This document shows, one piece after another, positions 11,296-26,200 of a stretch of DNA of 64,000 bases (the first letter of the stretch is position 1; every line of letters starts with the position of its first letter). Under the pieces are notes generated by a model. That model was given only the letters and a program-made list of their open reading frames with translations, was not told the origin of the DNA and ran no database searches. The DNA lies in assembly GCF_009727055.1 (NCBI RefSeq), contig NC_052355.1:6900505-6964504 (forward strand), written 5' to 3'. The stretch comes from Benincasa hispida. Lineage: Eukaryota; Streptophyta; Magnoliopsida; Cucurbitales; Cucurbitaceae. Made by a program: the position numbers and the translations under genes.

Positions 11296-14200
11296 ATGGA
11301 AGCTCCCCAACCTTCAAATTCCCGCAAGTATGGCATCCCTTTCTATGCAGTCGCTTGGCTTCCTTCAACTTCTCTCAAATCCCAGCAGGAACCTCCAGAA
11401 TCTGAAAATCATTCTGATCAATCCGCTGATGCTGACATTTCCGCCGACGACAACAAATCACTTCCATCCCACCCCGCCACCGCTGATAATTACTACGTAG
11501 CCGCCACTGGCGGTGGCGGAGAAGGTCGGAGTGGGATTTCCAATGCCCTCATACTCGCTCACTTCGATTTTGAATCCCGCTCCCTCTCTGACCAGCCTGT
11601 AAACTCTCTCTCTCTCTGTTCTTTGGTGATTGTTTCGCGTGTTTGAGTTTTTCTTTTCCGCTAAATGCTTGGCGTTGTTTATCATTTTGAATATGTTATT
11701 GAGTGAAGCAGAAATGGGGACGGGTTATGAATTCTTTCGATTGTTGATTCTCTTATTGACTCTTTGCTATATTAGTAGTCTTTAAATTTTCATGATTTCT
11801 TTTCACGTATATATAGAAGTTTGAATTGGGTGAAATTTTGAAAATCTAAGGTGTTGGATGCTTACATTGATTTTGCCACCTCAAATCTCCTTATGATTCG
11901 GCGGCGTAATTGTCCCTTACTGTCTTGCGGTTTTGGTGGTTGACCCGATGATTTTCCAGTACATTTTGATGTTTTTTTTTGTTTTCTTTAATCCGGGAAA
12001 TGTGAACTTTATATTAGTGAAATGATGAAGTGTTGCAAAATATGAAGATAAGCTTCCCAGTGTTTCCCGAGAAGACGCCAAAGATACTCTCCAATTTGAA
12101 ATTGGCCTTAGAGTACATCAAGCAGAAGTAACAGAACAAATAAGATCTTTGTTACATTTTATGATTTAACAAAAGCCTATACATCCTTGATCCTATTGAA
12201 AACTCTATTCCTCTCTAACATACGTTCCTATGAAGTACAAAGGAAGCATTAAAAGTATCTTGAATTTATATCCTAAAGGATGATCAAGGATCAATTGGGA
12301 GGTGTATGTTCAATTCACTATAGGAAACACCATGTGACTATTGAAATTGCTCAAGAGATCATACGACGTTACTTGAATAGGATATGTTCTATAGGTTGTA
12401 CAATTGTGTTCTTGAGTTCTAAAGATTATACCAACATCATTTCTTTGCTAATATATAATTTATTTGACTTGGAGTGTAAACATCTACTATTCTATTTTCC
12501 CACTAAAGTACTTTATTTCATTGTTGATTTGCCTGTGGTTTGGTTGCTTATTTTCTATGCTTTTAGTATCTTTGTAATTTGAGCATTAATCTATGTTCAA
12601 TAGTTCAATGAAAAATTCTGTTTTCGTCTCAGAGAATATAGAAGAAAATATAGAATAAAATATATTATTGCTAGAAATTGTGCTTTATTTATGGGCCCTT
12701 TATTTTAAATGTACATTTTGTTATAGGTTTTCATTTATTAAATTGTTATTTCTGACCTGCCAGTGTCATTTTGCCTGTGTGAAAATCTTTGCAACTTCAA
12801 ACTTTTTCCCTCTATCTTGAAGCTGACGTTAACAATCTTCCAACAAGATAAAGCGGACAAGTCATTCAGGCGAACGATTTTCACTAAGAACACATTCAAT
12901 AATCTGCTTTCTCTATCACTTGCTGATACCTTTCATAGAGAGAATAACATGCAAAAATACCTAATCAACAATGCTATATGCTTTCTCAAGATCTAAATTA
13001 AAGACAATTCCTTTGTGTTTTCCTTCTATTCTTCAACTCATGCATACCTTCTTTTGCAAATGAATGGAATAGACAATATGCTTATTGGCTATTACCATCA
13101 AATCCAGCATGCTTAGCTAAAATCATGGAGGTTTTGGATTAGTGTCATCAGGGCTATTACTTCCAAGGATCGGTTTTATTTAACTTGGTAGAAACAGTTT
13201 GATTTAGTGAAGATTAAATCTTCTCATTGGTGTTCTCCATCTCCTTTATTTGCAAATTACTCTTTTAGTGATATTTGTATGAATTTTCCTTGTTATTTAG
13301 TGGGAGGGTCTCTCTTTTCCCATGTTCTTAGGTTATTTCTCTTTTCTTTTTTTTTATTTTTAATTTGTCAGGGTTCTTATAATAAAAGTGATATTTGTAC
13401 GAACGGGGGATGGGGGCTTTCATTTCCCTTCGTTAGTTTGTTTGTTATTTTCACTCTCAATGGTAGCTCATATGCATGAACATTTTTTAAGTATATTTTT
13501 TGCTATTCTGTAAATCTCTTGTTATCATTTTGCTTTTTTTCCCTTAAAAGTATTCTTTTATATCAACAAAAGTTTCGGGCTAAAAAAATGCTCTCCCCTC
13601 TCTCCTCCTTTTTTCCCTTCCCCCGCCTCCCCCCTTTCGACCACCCCACTGGAGCTCACCATGCCCTCCCTAGCCTTCCTTCCCTCTGACCGCCTCTCCT
13701 ACCCCTCTCCCTCTGCCCCCCTTCCGGCTCTTTCACTTCCCCCGATCTCCTTTCTTGCCCTGTTTCTTGCCCTGTTTCTAGCCCTGTCTTTTAACCCTTG
13801 CTGCTTCGAGTAAAAGTGAGCATTTTGTGTAAAGACCTTTCGACTCCTTGATAGGAGTGCTTTCCGGTCATGGAGATTAAAAACTGCAACATATTCGGTC
13901 ATTTCTTTTGTATGTGGCAAGAGGGTCCAGGATTCATAGTGGAAGATTTGAAAAAAGGACAGTCCTTGTTCCTCTCTTTAGCAGCAGCCAATTGGCTAAA
14001 AGAAAGCTTCAGAAGAATTTTGTTTGCCTCAACGGTTGAGTTCTTTTTGTTAAAAGAAAGAGTAGATGAGAGTTTCATACGTCTAGCCAAATTCAGAGTC
14101 AAAGACAATTGGTTTGTAGAATGTGCAGTGTGGCCTACCACAAGGGGAAGAAAGAATATTCATGTTCCTTATGGGGTTGGATGTTCAGGCTGGCTAGAGT

Positions 14201-17200
14201 TCAAGGAAATGATTGATGCCAGCATCCATATCTTCAAAGATAATTCAGCTCAGCAAGCTCCTCAAGTGAAGAGTTTCTCAGAAGCAGTGAAAGGTAGGTT
14301 CTATCAACCATATCTAAAGCCTTCAAAGTTTAAGTCTATTGCATTTCAAAAATCCTGTAGTCAAGGTCAATTAAATCAAGGAAAGGGTTCTTATTGGATT
14401 CAAAAAGATCATGAAGTTCTCAAAGAAGATTTCAATAGTTTATGGCTCATCTCAAGGCTTTTAGTCTTCAATGATTGGAAGGATATCTCGAAGGTATTGA
14501 GTGAGGCCTTTAAAACCAGTGTCACTATCAATCCTCTGTTTGCAGATAAAGCTTTAATCAAAGTCAACAATGGTGATTTGGCCACTTTGATATCAAATCC
14601 AGGCAAATGACAGTTGTTTGGTTCTTTTCACTTGCTATTCGAAAAGCGGAATCCCAAAATGCATGGAAGAGCCTCTGTGATGAAAGGTTTTGGTGATTGG
14701 ATTTCAATCAAGAATCTTCCACTAGATTTTTGGGGAAGAAAGACCTTTGAAGCCATAGGTGCTTACTTTGGGGGTTTGGAATCAATTGCCTCAGAAACTC
14801 TTAACCTAACTAATTGTTTGGAAGCCAAAATTCAAGTTAGAAGAAACCTATGTGGATTTATGCCTGCCACAATCGAAATAAAGGATGTAATTCGTGGGAA
14901 TTTTTTTCTAAATTTTGGAGATGTCGAATGTTTAGAAGTTCCTTCTAAGGCACGGGGGAATTTATTATTTAAGGACTTCTCTAATCCTATTGACCTTGTT
15001 AGGTTAAATGATGTAATTAAAGATGAAGGAGTTAATTTCAAATTGGATATTTCGGAATGGAATTTCCTTGTCTCTTCACATTCCAAACCCACCTTTTCAA
15101 GGAACCCGAATCCGGTCCAAGAACCCCGGCAAAGAGCTGAAATTTACACAGAGGAAGTCGAAAAGTCTCATTCTCCCCTTGCAAGGAGTTTATTTACAAA
15201 GAATCCAACCACCCCTGCCTCCTTTACTGTTGAGGAAGTTGTCTAGCCCCCTACAAGTGAAGAGTTTAGTGTGAAAGAAGTCGAAGAGTCACTGCACTTT
15301 AATGAAAAAGTTGAAAAGGTGCCTAGAGCCTTTAAGAAGAGAGAAAAGGGTGCCTTTAATGGGGTATCCAGCCCCTTGGCTAAGGAATCTGAACAGTCAC
15401 CTATTCAAAAAAATGAAAAGTCAATGGGAATTAAAGTTAATTTTATTTCGAAGCAATCAATAGTGATTTTCTCAAGCAACAAATTTACCCCTTCGTCTTC
15501 CAAGACTGCTGCTCTGCTCCCCTGTTCCAGTCCGGATAAGTCTCCCTCCTCTGTTTTCACTAAAAATCCAGCTCCTCTGCTTCAGCCGGCCTTCGAGCTA
15601 GCCTCAAAAGTCTCTGCCCCCTCCTCGGCACTCCTCCTCCCTCCCTGTAGTAAACAAGCGCCAAAGGCAAGCAAAACAAGGGCTAAACGTCAGCACAAAT
15701 TCAAGCATCCCCCTACCTTTTTAAATCATTCCCTAATCATTTCATCAGAAGAAAGTTAGCCAAGGACTCATCCAAGAAACCAAGCTTTAAAGCCAAATCA
15801 GTGGCAATTCACAACCCGGATTTATTAGAAGCCCAATGCACCCAAATTCAAGGACAACCTCAATGCTCCAGGTCGGGCTCCCCTTCTCCTCTCCCTACTC
15901 TCTTTGAACACTCTGTTTTTTCATTACCTAATACAGAGCATACATTCTTGAGAGGTTCCACAACCCATCCGGGGGAGTTCCCAGCAGATAAAGGGGAGGT
16001 CCTTATTGATTCTCCTTTCAGTATGAGTAGTGAAGAAGAGGTTTGGGCAAGATCAGTTGGTTTTTTACAAGAAAAAAGTAAAGAGGACCCTATAGTTCAA
16101 GATTTGAACCCCTGTTTTAGATAGAGGATGACACTTTTTCAGAGGCTGTTGGTTCAATTTTTTCCAGCCATTCCTTGTGATCTTCCAGCTCATTTAACCT
16201 TAATTGTCAAGGATTGTCATCTCATCCTTGATTAATGTTTAAAAGTTGAGGCTACAATCCTTCCTTTAAATCTGAATCATGAGAATTGTGTCGTGGAATA
16301 CTAGAGGCCTGAAAGATGTTAATACAAGGTTAGCTCTCAAGCGTTTTCTAAAGAAAATTAATCCTACAGTAGTTCTAATTCAAGAGTCAAAAAAAGATAG
16401 CTTTGAAGGGAGTTTCATCAAAAGCTTGTGGAGTTCTAAAGATATAGGCTGGGAATTTGTGGAATCTTATGGTTATTCAGGTGGATTATTGACTCTATGG
16501 GATAAGAATTTGATCTCGGTTGTTGAAACTTTGAAGGGGGGTATTCGTTATCAGTAAAATGCATCACTGCTTGCAATAAGACTTGCTGGATCACTAATGT
16601 CTATGGACCAAATGATTACAAAGAGAGAAAATTCATGTGGCCAGAACTTTTATCTCTTTCTTTTTATTGTGTAGAAGCATGGTGTATCGGGGGAGATTTT
16701 AATATCACAAGATGGGCACATGAAAGATATTCGTTGGGCAAAAGCACTAAAGGAATGAGGAAGTTTAACAACTTTATAGACCAAGCCAATCTTTTGGAGA
16801 TACGGTTGGGAAATGGCAGCTTCACTTGGTCTAGGGAAGGTGTTTCAGCTTCAAGATCTCTTTTAGATCGATTTTTCATCACCAAAACGTGGGACGAGTT
16901 GTTTGAGAACTCTAGAGCCAATAGACAAGTAAGATCCTTCTCGGATCACTTTCCAATTTTGCTAGAAGCGGGGTCGTTCAGCTGGGGTCCTTCGCCTTTT
17001 AGAGTTTGTAACAGCTGGTTGTTTAATAAAGAGTGCATCAAAATCATCGAATCAGCTTGGTCTAGTAGAAACATTCAAGGGTGGGTTGGTTTTGTCCTTA
17101 ATCAGACATTGAAATGTGTAAAGGCAGCAGTAAAGGATTGGTACTCTAAATTTCAGGAGGATCAAAGAAGCAAAGAAGAGGGGCTGTTAAAAGAAATTGA

Positions 17201-20200
17201 AAAACGGGATGCTCTTGCTGATTGCTCTATCCTTGATAATAGTGAATTGGCACTTAGATCCACTTTAAAGTCAGATTTAATGTCTCTTTACAGATTGGAG
17301 GAAATTAATTTAATTCAAAAAAGTAAGTTGAATTAGTTGAAGTTGGGAGATGAGAACACAAGCTTTTTCCATAAGTATTTAGTTGCAAAGAAGAGAAGAA
17401 ATTTCATTGCTGAATTAATAGATGATCAAGGGGTGCCAACAACTTCTTTTCAAGAGATTGAACATCTAATCCTGAATTTTTACAGCAACATCTTCCTGAA
17501 GTCTCCGGGTTTAAGGCATCTTCCATTGAACCTTGATTGGTCTTGTATCAATGCTACTCAAAACATAAGCTTACAAGCCAAGTTCTCTCTTGAAGAAATC
17601 AAGGCTGCTGTAAGGAAACTAGGAAAATGTAAAGCACCAGGACCCGATGGTTTCACTCTGAAATTTTGGCACTTGATCAAGGATAATCTGCATTCCACCT
17701 TTGAAGATTTTTATAAGAATGGTAAGCTAAATGCGTGCATAAAGGAAAACTTCATTTGTCTTATTCAAAAGAAGAAAATAGCAGTCAAAGTAAGTGATTT
17801 CAGGCCAATTAGCTTAACTACAGTGATATATAAGGTTGTTGCAAAGGTGCTGGCTGAAAGATTAAAATTAGTAATCCCTAGCATTATAGCCTCTTCCCAA
17901 AGTGCCTTTATTGAAGTAAGGCAAAATGACGTTGTAGAAGAGTATAGAGTGAAAAAGAAGAAAGGATGGATCCTCAAACTTGATTTGGAGAAGGCCTTTG
18001 ACAGTGTGGATTGGGATTTCCTAGAAAGGTGTTGAGAAGCAAAAACTTTGATAAAAAATGGATTGACTGGATTCTGGGCTGTGTTAAAAATCCAATGTTT
18101 TCTGTGTTCATCAACGGAAAACCAAGGGGAAGAGTGGCTGCCACTAGAGGCATTAGGCAAGGTGATCCCCTCTAACCTTTCCTTTTCCTTCTAGTAAGTG
18201 AAGTTTTAAGTGCTTTGGTGATTAAGATCATTCAAGCTGGTCTATATGAAGGTTTTGTGGTTGGCAAAGATAAAATCCAGATCTCCATCCTTCAATTTGC
18301 AGATGATACGCTCTTGTTTTGTAAGTATGACAGCAGCATGCTTGCAAAACTAAAGCAAACGGTGGAGTTTTTTGAATGGTGCTCAGGGCTGAAGGTAAAC
18401 TGGGATAAATCAGCCCTTTACGGCGTAAATGTGGATGAAAAAGAGTTGCTTTCAATGACTGCTGCATTAAATTGTAAGGCCGATCAGCTTCCAATCCTCT
18501 ATCTTAGGCTGCCTCTAGGAGGGTGCCTGAAGAAGCTGTCTTTTTGGCAACCAGTTTTGGACAACTCCCAAGCCAAATTGGATAAATGGAAGCGTTTCAA
18601 TCTTTCTAGAGGAGGCAGAGTCACATTATGCAAGTCAGTTCTATCCAACCTCCTAACACACTTCATGTCCATTTTTATATTGCCAGAAGGAGTTGCTTCG
18701 AAATGGGAGAGAATCACAAGAAATTTCTTTTGGGAAGGGCAAAATGGCACCAAGCTAAATCATTTGGTGAAGTGGGCTATGGTTCAAAAACCATTGACAG
18801 ATGGAGGCCTCGGCCTTGGTGGATTCAAATTTATTAACCAAGCCCTACTTGCTAAATGGGGCTGGAGGTTCTTCAAAGAAGAAGGCTCATTTTGGGGGCA
18901 AGTTATCAGAAGCATCCATGACATAGATTCTTTCAATTGGCACACTGCAGGTAAAGGGGGTAGAAGTCTGAGAAGCCCTTGGATTAGTATTTCTAAATCT
19001 TGGCTAGAAGTTGAATTGTTGGCCACTCTTAAGATTGGAAATGGTAGAAGAATTGCTTTTTGGCTGGACTCTTGGGTGGGAGCAACTCCTTTCCGTTCCT
19101 TATTCCCAAATCTCTTTCGAATATCTTTGTTACCAAACGGTTCGATTGCTGACCATTAGGACACTAGTTTGGCAGCTTGGTCAATCACCTTTTGCCGATT
19201 GCTTAAAGATGATGAAATCACCTCCTTTCAAGATTTGCTTGGGGTCATTGCAACAAGGAAAGTTTCGGAATTTGTTGATAGCAAGGTATGGTCTATCTCA
19301 GCCTCGGGACTCTTTACGGTCAACTCACTTAGAACACACCTTTCCCACTCCTCCCCAATGGATAAATCTCTATTCTCGGCCCTATGGAAGACTTGTAGCC
19401 CAAGAAGAATTAACATTCTTGTCTGGATAATGCTTAGTGGGTAGTTGAATGTAGCCTCGGTGTTGCAAAGTAAGATGGCCGCCAACAATATCTCTCCTTC
19501 AATATGCCCTTTGTGTCTAAATTGGTCAGAAGACTCCCTCCACCTTTTCTTTCATTGTTCCTATTCAGCTTGGTGTTGGAATAAGTTACTGTCCTTCTTC
19601 AACATCTCATGGGTTATGTGTAATGACTTTAAGGGCAACTTGCAGCAGCTGTTAGTTGGTATAAACCTTCACAAACCCAGCAATTTCTGGCTGATCTTTG
19701 GTTTGAAAGAAATCAGAGGGTGTTCCATGATAAGGTGCTTGGATGTCAAGATCGGTTCGAATCAGCCCGTCGGTTAGCTTCTTCTTGGTGTATCCTCTCC
19801 AAGCATTTTAATGCATACAGTTTATCAGAATTTAATCTCAATTGGAGGGTGTTTGCCTCCCTCCCAAGTGACAGGATTTAGTCTCTTCAGCATCCAGTGG
19901 TTTTCTTAGTTTTTTCAGAATGTTTATTTAATTATTAGCCCCGTTGTTTGTCCTTTTGGGAATGTAAAGAAGCTATGCTTCTGCTTTAAGCTAGTCTTAG
20001 ATAATTATTGGTTATGATGAGGGCGCTAAGGGGGTGTCAACCTAGTTGAGATGCCCGGGTGCGCTAGCTGATCCGTTTTGGTTTTCGGTTGTTATTTAGC
20101 TCATTGTATAATCCTCTTGTACTTTGGGCTTTTGTTCGATATTCTCTTAAATTAATGAATTGTTTCCGTTTCAAAAAAATGTATTCTTTTATACTTTTTT

Positions 20201-23200
20201 ATGTGCACTAATTAGTAATCTATCCTTCCAGGTTGCAAAATATGGAACTGGTTCTGATTTGCCTTACAGAATGGCTGTCCATCCAGCTGGAGATGGAATT
20301 ATTTGTTCTTTGCCAAAAAGTTGCAGGTCCAGCCATTTCCTTTGTTTAACTTCACAGCAATCAATATGAACCGAACATAAGGATCATAGTTCTTTCTTGG
20401 ATGAACTTTTGGGCAGTCTAAGTCTCAATATACTAATAACTGTTTTAGGCAGGCAGACATATTTATAGATATTTTTTAAATTTATAAGAAACGGATCTTT
20501 ATATTCATCAAAAGGGCCAACGAAACATCCTACAGGGGCACGGAGTTGAGGAAACCCACTCACAAAACTGTTCGATATGTTATGACAAAAACTAAGAATG
20601 TTTCAAAAATTTGATATGTTATATCCATATTTGTCACGTTAAGGTCCTCCAATAGGTGCCATTTTCTGAAGGATGAAAATATGACAGGTTAAGTTGTCAA
20701 TTAAGAAATAAGATTGGATTATAGTTCTTTCAGTCTTGAAATAAATCTTCCTGTTCATTCGTCTGTTCTCATTTTATAAATGAAAAGTATCTTTTTTTTT
20801 TCCTTCCAAAAAAGAAAAGAGTATTTAACTGTACGGTAGAGTCGTATCCTGTGGTTAATTTGATTGAGTCATCACCTGCTTTGGGGTTGTCAATTTGCAA
20901 GGTCTGTGTGGATATGCTTCTTGCAAGAGTTTGATATTCAGATTGCCAGCTAGAGGGACATCCGTGCGGATATGCTCCTCCATCCATCCGTCTTTTAGAA
21001 AGAAGGGCCCGTTTTTGTGGTTTGCGACAGTGTTGTGGGATATAGGGTGAGAGAAACAAGAGAGTGTTAAGAAGTTTGGAGGACCCTAGTGAAGTTTGGT
21101 TCTTAGTGAGGTTTCATGTTTCGCTTTGGGCTTCGGTTTCAAAACTTTCTTGTAATTATTATCTAGGTAATATATTACTTAGTTGGAAACCCTTTCTGTA
21201 GAAGGTTTGTATTTTTTATGTCTTTGTATTCTTTCATTCTTTCTCAATGAAAGTTGTTTCTATTTTTTTATTTTTTATTTTTTTAAATTGAGTCATCTAT
21301 TATACCATGGTGTAACTTGAGAGGTGTTGATTTGTAATTAATATTCTGCTCTCTATTCAGCCTATTTAAAGTGGATACCAAGAAAGATGCTAGAGATGAG
21401 AAACTTGGACTAAAGCTCTCTCAGGAGGTGCTCAGCCAGTTAGAAGATGTTGGACAGCAGTTAGCGTTGACATTTAACAATGGGGGCTCTTTGCTTGCCA
21501 CGGGTGGTGAGGTAGGAATTTTGAAGATTTGATTGCTCATTATTTTTTTTTTGGGGAAAGGAAAACAACTTTCTACACACACATAATTCAATATGAGATG
21601 GGTGAAGGCAAGATATTCTCCCAGACAAATAAAAGGAGCTTACAAATTGAATCATTACAAACTAGAATGTTAATAGCCAGTGCATTTCTCGACGTGCTCG
21701 CTGTTTGCAACTCTACACTTTCTTTATAATGTCATTTTCTCTCCAATTAATATTGATTTCCACTTATTAAACTTTCTATAAATTTCCAAGCCCACAAGTG
21801 ATGGAGTGTTAAAATATTAATGTAATTAGAATTAATCTTTTGGGTTGAACAATAATTAAACACATTGTTTGTATATATTAAAATGCTGTATGATGTTTGA
21901 TTATTATCGAGAAGTAGCTTGCATTATTATTTTCTGATTTGAATGCAGTACAGGATGGCAATTTAAGGGTCTTAAAGTGGCCTAGCTTGGACATCGTTCT
22001 CAATGAGCCCAGTGCCCATTCTACTGTGAAGGACTTGGATTTCAGGTCTGCAATGTTATAATTTATTTTTCTTGATAGCTTCTGCATTTGTTAGATAACA
22101 TGATACGTGTATGTTGCTTGTTTATCCAAACTCCGTTGTGTAATGAAGTTATAGTGATAGCCGTCATTTTATTTTTTGCAGTCTTGATGACAAGTATCTT
22201 GTCTCCTTAGGTGGCCCTTGTAGAGTGTGGGATGTGACTACATCAACTTTAGTAACTTCTCTTCCAAAAGAAAACGTGAGCAAGTAGCTGTTTTATTATT
22301 TGAAGGTGTAATGATTTTAGTTGTATAATAGGCACTTGCATCTATGTTTGTAGAAGCTCTTTATACGTATATATATATAAAACAGAAAACTTCATTCAAG
22401 GCTGGAGCCATAAAAAACGTCCTAGAGGACAAAGGGATAAGTCATCCCTTGTCTAGAAGGAATGTTTGAAAAAGCTCTTTATATGCCCTTCGATACTTGG
22501 ACCCGTGTGGTGTCATTGACCCACTGACATTTACTAAGTTTTTCATCTTTTTGATAGATTGTGTTTGGGGTGGGGTGGAGTGGCTGGGAGGGATTCTTTT
22601 TGGTCTTTTTCGGGCTTTCTTGTTGTTTGATCGCGTTGGGTTCTTTTGGACGCTTCCCTCTACTTTTTTCCTTTCACCTAGTTTTCTCTTATTTATTCAT
22701 TCATTTATTTAAAAAAGCAAAATCTCCAGCTTTAAATTGAGTATTTCCTTGGGACGAATAAGATTTTGACCTTGACCAAGATCCTTCATAATGACTGAAT
22801 GCATGGTAGAAGTGACAATTCTTTTTATGAATTACTCGTCTTGACCATGGCATCTGGTTACCCCAGTAATTCATGAGAGATAGAAGCATGGCCCACTTCT
22901 TATTTTTTTCCCTTTTTTTTACAAGTTACACCAAGAAACTTGTTATATATGTTTTCTTTCACTCATTGTTGAAAACATTACCACCATTCCATCCTGATGT
23001 CATCTCATCCCCTGACACCATGGCAATGTTTACAATTCATATTTCTATTTCTTCTTATTTAAAAACATGATTTGGTGCACATCTGATGTAGGGACATTCA
23101 GGGTATTTTGTGCATTTCTTGTAAAAAGGGTATTTTGGATATTTCTTGTAAAATGATAGATTGTATTCTCTTTTTAAATTCAGTTTTAATTTTAGAATAG

Positions 23201-26200
23201 GTGTGACAAAACTCTTCTCCTTTGGGTCTATTTAAAGGAGGTTAGGTTAGTTAGTTAATTAGGTGTGTACAAGCCCTTTCCCTTTGGGCCTATTTAAAGG
23301 GAACTTATCACTCATTTTAATCAATGAATAAAAACTTCAGCACCAAAATTCTTCCAAGATTTCTCCAAGACTCTTTAGTCTTCAACATTTGGTATCAGAG
23401 TGACCTCGTGAAGGGACCTCATGACGAGTAAAGGGCTCGGTAAACTCCTCACTCTTTTCCCCCTTTCTTCTAATGATGCGGAAGTATCTTTTTCCACTTC
23501 TCCTCAAACCACCAACCGAAGATTAGGCAATCTAGAAACTACCGTCAATGGCATCATGGATCATATGAGTGCTATGCAAAGTTCTATGGTGGGTTTGCAA
23601 CAAGCAATTGAAAAGTTGACTTTGGACGTGGGAAGAGTGGTTGAAATCAACCAAGAACTCATCAAGAAGCACTAGCTGAACTCCAAGCTGGTGGAAACAA
23701 TCAAGATCAGCTGCAATAAGTTCAACAAAGGCCTGAAAACCAGCATCAATTACTTCAAAGAAACCAAGATTTTCCTAGGAGCTCCAAGAATTCAAGAACC
23801 AACAAGAATGCATCAAAGATTTGAAGATAGAGAGTGGCTGCCAAATCCTGTTCATAATCATCATCTGCCGGTTTACCCAGCTTCTAGACCCGTGCCACCA
23901 AATTTGTTGGGGCTGGATTCTGATTCATCCGAGGATGAAGACTCGGCTAGTCCCCAACCACATTGCCAAGCAAGAATGATGCATCCACCTCATGGCAATA
24001 ACCCACTTTTTCAACAACAAATTCCTTTTGCACAAGCATAGGGGTATGGAAATCAAGATTATTATCAAGATTGGCATGGACAACCAAATTAGAGTCAAGA
24101 AAATGACTTTAAAATGAAGATCGACATACCCACATATAATGGCAAGATGAATATTGAAATCTTTTTGGATTATGTGAAAAGCATGGAAAATTTCTTTGAT
24201 TATATGGGAACCCCGGAACACAAGAAGATAAAACTTGTTTCTTTGAAACTTAAAAGTGGTGCATCGACGTGATGGGATCAAATTCAAGGCAATCGACGTT
24301 TGTATGGTAAAAGACCTATCACTAGTTGGCCAAAAATGTTGAAATTAATGATAAAAAAGGTTCTTGCCGGCTAATCATGAGAGACTCCTTTACAACCAAT
24401 TTCACCATTGCAAGCAAGGAACTCGTACAATTGAAGACTATACGGAAGAATTTCATCGCCTAAGTGCTAGGAACAATTTGACTGAAAGTGATAGCCAACA
24501 AGTAGCTTGATTTGTCAATGGCTTGAGACAAGACATAAAGGAAAATTTACATTTACAGCCCCTATCTTTTTTGGCAGAAGCGGTATCCGTGGCATCTACA
24601 ATCAAGGAAGATGAAGCATTAAAACAGAAACGATGGGCTGGCCGAAGAAGCAATTGGGATAGAAATTCAACAACCACCAAAAAATCCATGGCAGAAATTT
24701 TAAAAGGGCAGTCCAGTGAAGTACCTACTAAAAACAAGGGGAAAGAAGTTGAATCTAAGGGAAGTCCTACTTTTTCTTCTAGAAATAAAATAATCCTTAT
24801 AATAGAACTAATCTTGGCAAATGCTTTAGGTGTGGTCAAACGGGACACCTTTCTAACTATTGTCCCCAAAGGAAGAACCTCACAATTCAAGAACATGAGG
24901 ATGAAGAAGATGAGGACTACTCTAAGGAAGATATCAATGTGGCCCAACCGGATGAGGGAGGCATTCTTTCTTGTGTAATCCAAAAGGTAGGATGGATTAA
25001 AAAGGGGGGAGAGATTATTGTTAATGAACTTTGTACGGTTCTATTGTCAATTGGAACAAATTACAAAGATCAAATCATATGCGATGTCCTAGACATGGAA
25101 GCTTGTCATATTCTACTTGGAAGACCTTGGCAATACGATAATCATACCAAACATAATGGTAATGTCAACACATATGAGTTTGAATGGATGGGTAAAAAGG
25201 TGATCCTTGTACCTATTGATTTGAAAACTCCTATGAGCAAACATATCATCAAGGAGAAGCACAAGGCAAACTTATTTTCTATCATGCCTTATAAATAAGC
25301 TTGGTCAAATGCAAACACATTCAAACGAGCTTTATTTGTCCATGCCAAACCCGAGGCCTTATTACCAACCCCTATGGACAGCAAAGTGTAGAACCTTTTA
25401 GACAAGTTTCCCTCCATTACTAAAGTCTCAAGGTGCCTACCTCCACTCCGGGACATCCAACATAACATAGATTTCATCCCCGGATCTTCTTTACCTTACT
25501 TGCCCCACTATCGAATGAGCCCTAGTGAGTATCAAGCCCTCCAAGGCATTATCCAAGATCTTTTACATAAGAAACATATTCAACCTAGCCTCAGTCCTTG
25601 GGCTGTCCCAGCTCTTTTAGCTCCTAAAAAAGATGGTAGTTGGCGCTTATGCATAGATAGTCGTGCGGTCAATAAGATAACAATCAAATATAGATTTCTA
25701 ATTCCAAGAATTTCGAACCTACTTGACCAATTAACTAGTGCAAAGGTATTTTCCAAGGTGGATCTACATAGTGGATACCACCAAATAAGAATTAGACCAG
25801 AGGATGAGTGGAAAACCGCGTTCAGAACTGACCAAGGACTATTTGAGTGGCTTGTAATGCCCTTTGGGTTGTCAAATGCACCTAGCACTTTTGTGAGACT
25901 TATGAACCAAATATTTTTACGTTGCATCAACAAATTTGTGACCATTTACTTTGATGACATCCTAATTTACAGCAAGACTATCAATGACCACCTTACACAC
26001 TTCCAAGAAGTATTCTCTATCCTTGAATCTAATGCTCTATACATCAATCCTAAGAAATGTGTCTTCTTATGCAGCAACATCAAATTTCTTGGCTTCATTA
26101 TTGGACAAGAAGGTGTCCAAGTGGATCCTCAAAAAATTGCAGCCATCAAAGAATGGCCAATACCTACATCGGTCAAAGAGGTGCAATCTTTCCTTGGTTT

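Larger units (their letters stand above)
13563..20180 (+). mobile_element. Near-full-length LINE (non-LTR retrotransposon) with 13-bp TSD
   Basis: Flanked by identical GTATTCTTTTATA at 13550-13562 and 20181-20193. It carries a C-rich 5' UTR (13563-13869), ORF1, ORF2 with endonuclease, reverse transcriptase and C-terminal zinc-binding region, a 3' UTR and a short A tail (CAAAAAAAT). The 5' end appears complete, which is unusual for LINEs. Both ORFs are broken, so it cannot move on its own. It lies in sense orientation in intron 1 of the SEC12-like gene. Confidence 0.92.
11599..20231 (+). other. Intron 1 of the SEC12-like gene (8.6 kb)
   Basis: Donor CCT|GTAAAC, acceptor TTCCAG|GTT. It holds a LINE relic (minus strand, about 12760-13110) and a near-full-length sense LINE (13563-20180), whose 3' end lies only about 50 bases before the acceptor. 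Apart from these, 11600-12700 and 13110-13549 show nothing recognisable. Confidence 0.85.

Noticed and set aside
13699..13920. Arg-rich minus-strand frame with [10 protein letters not shown] repeats
   Set aside because: It is the reverse of the C-rich LINE 5' UTR tandem units; no homology or context supports a gene.
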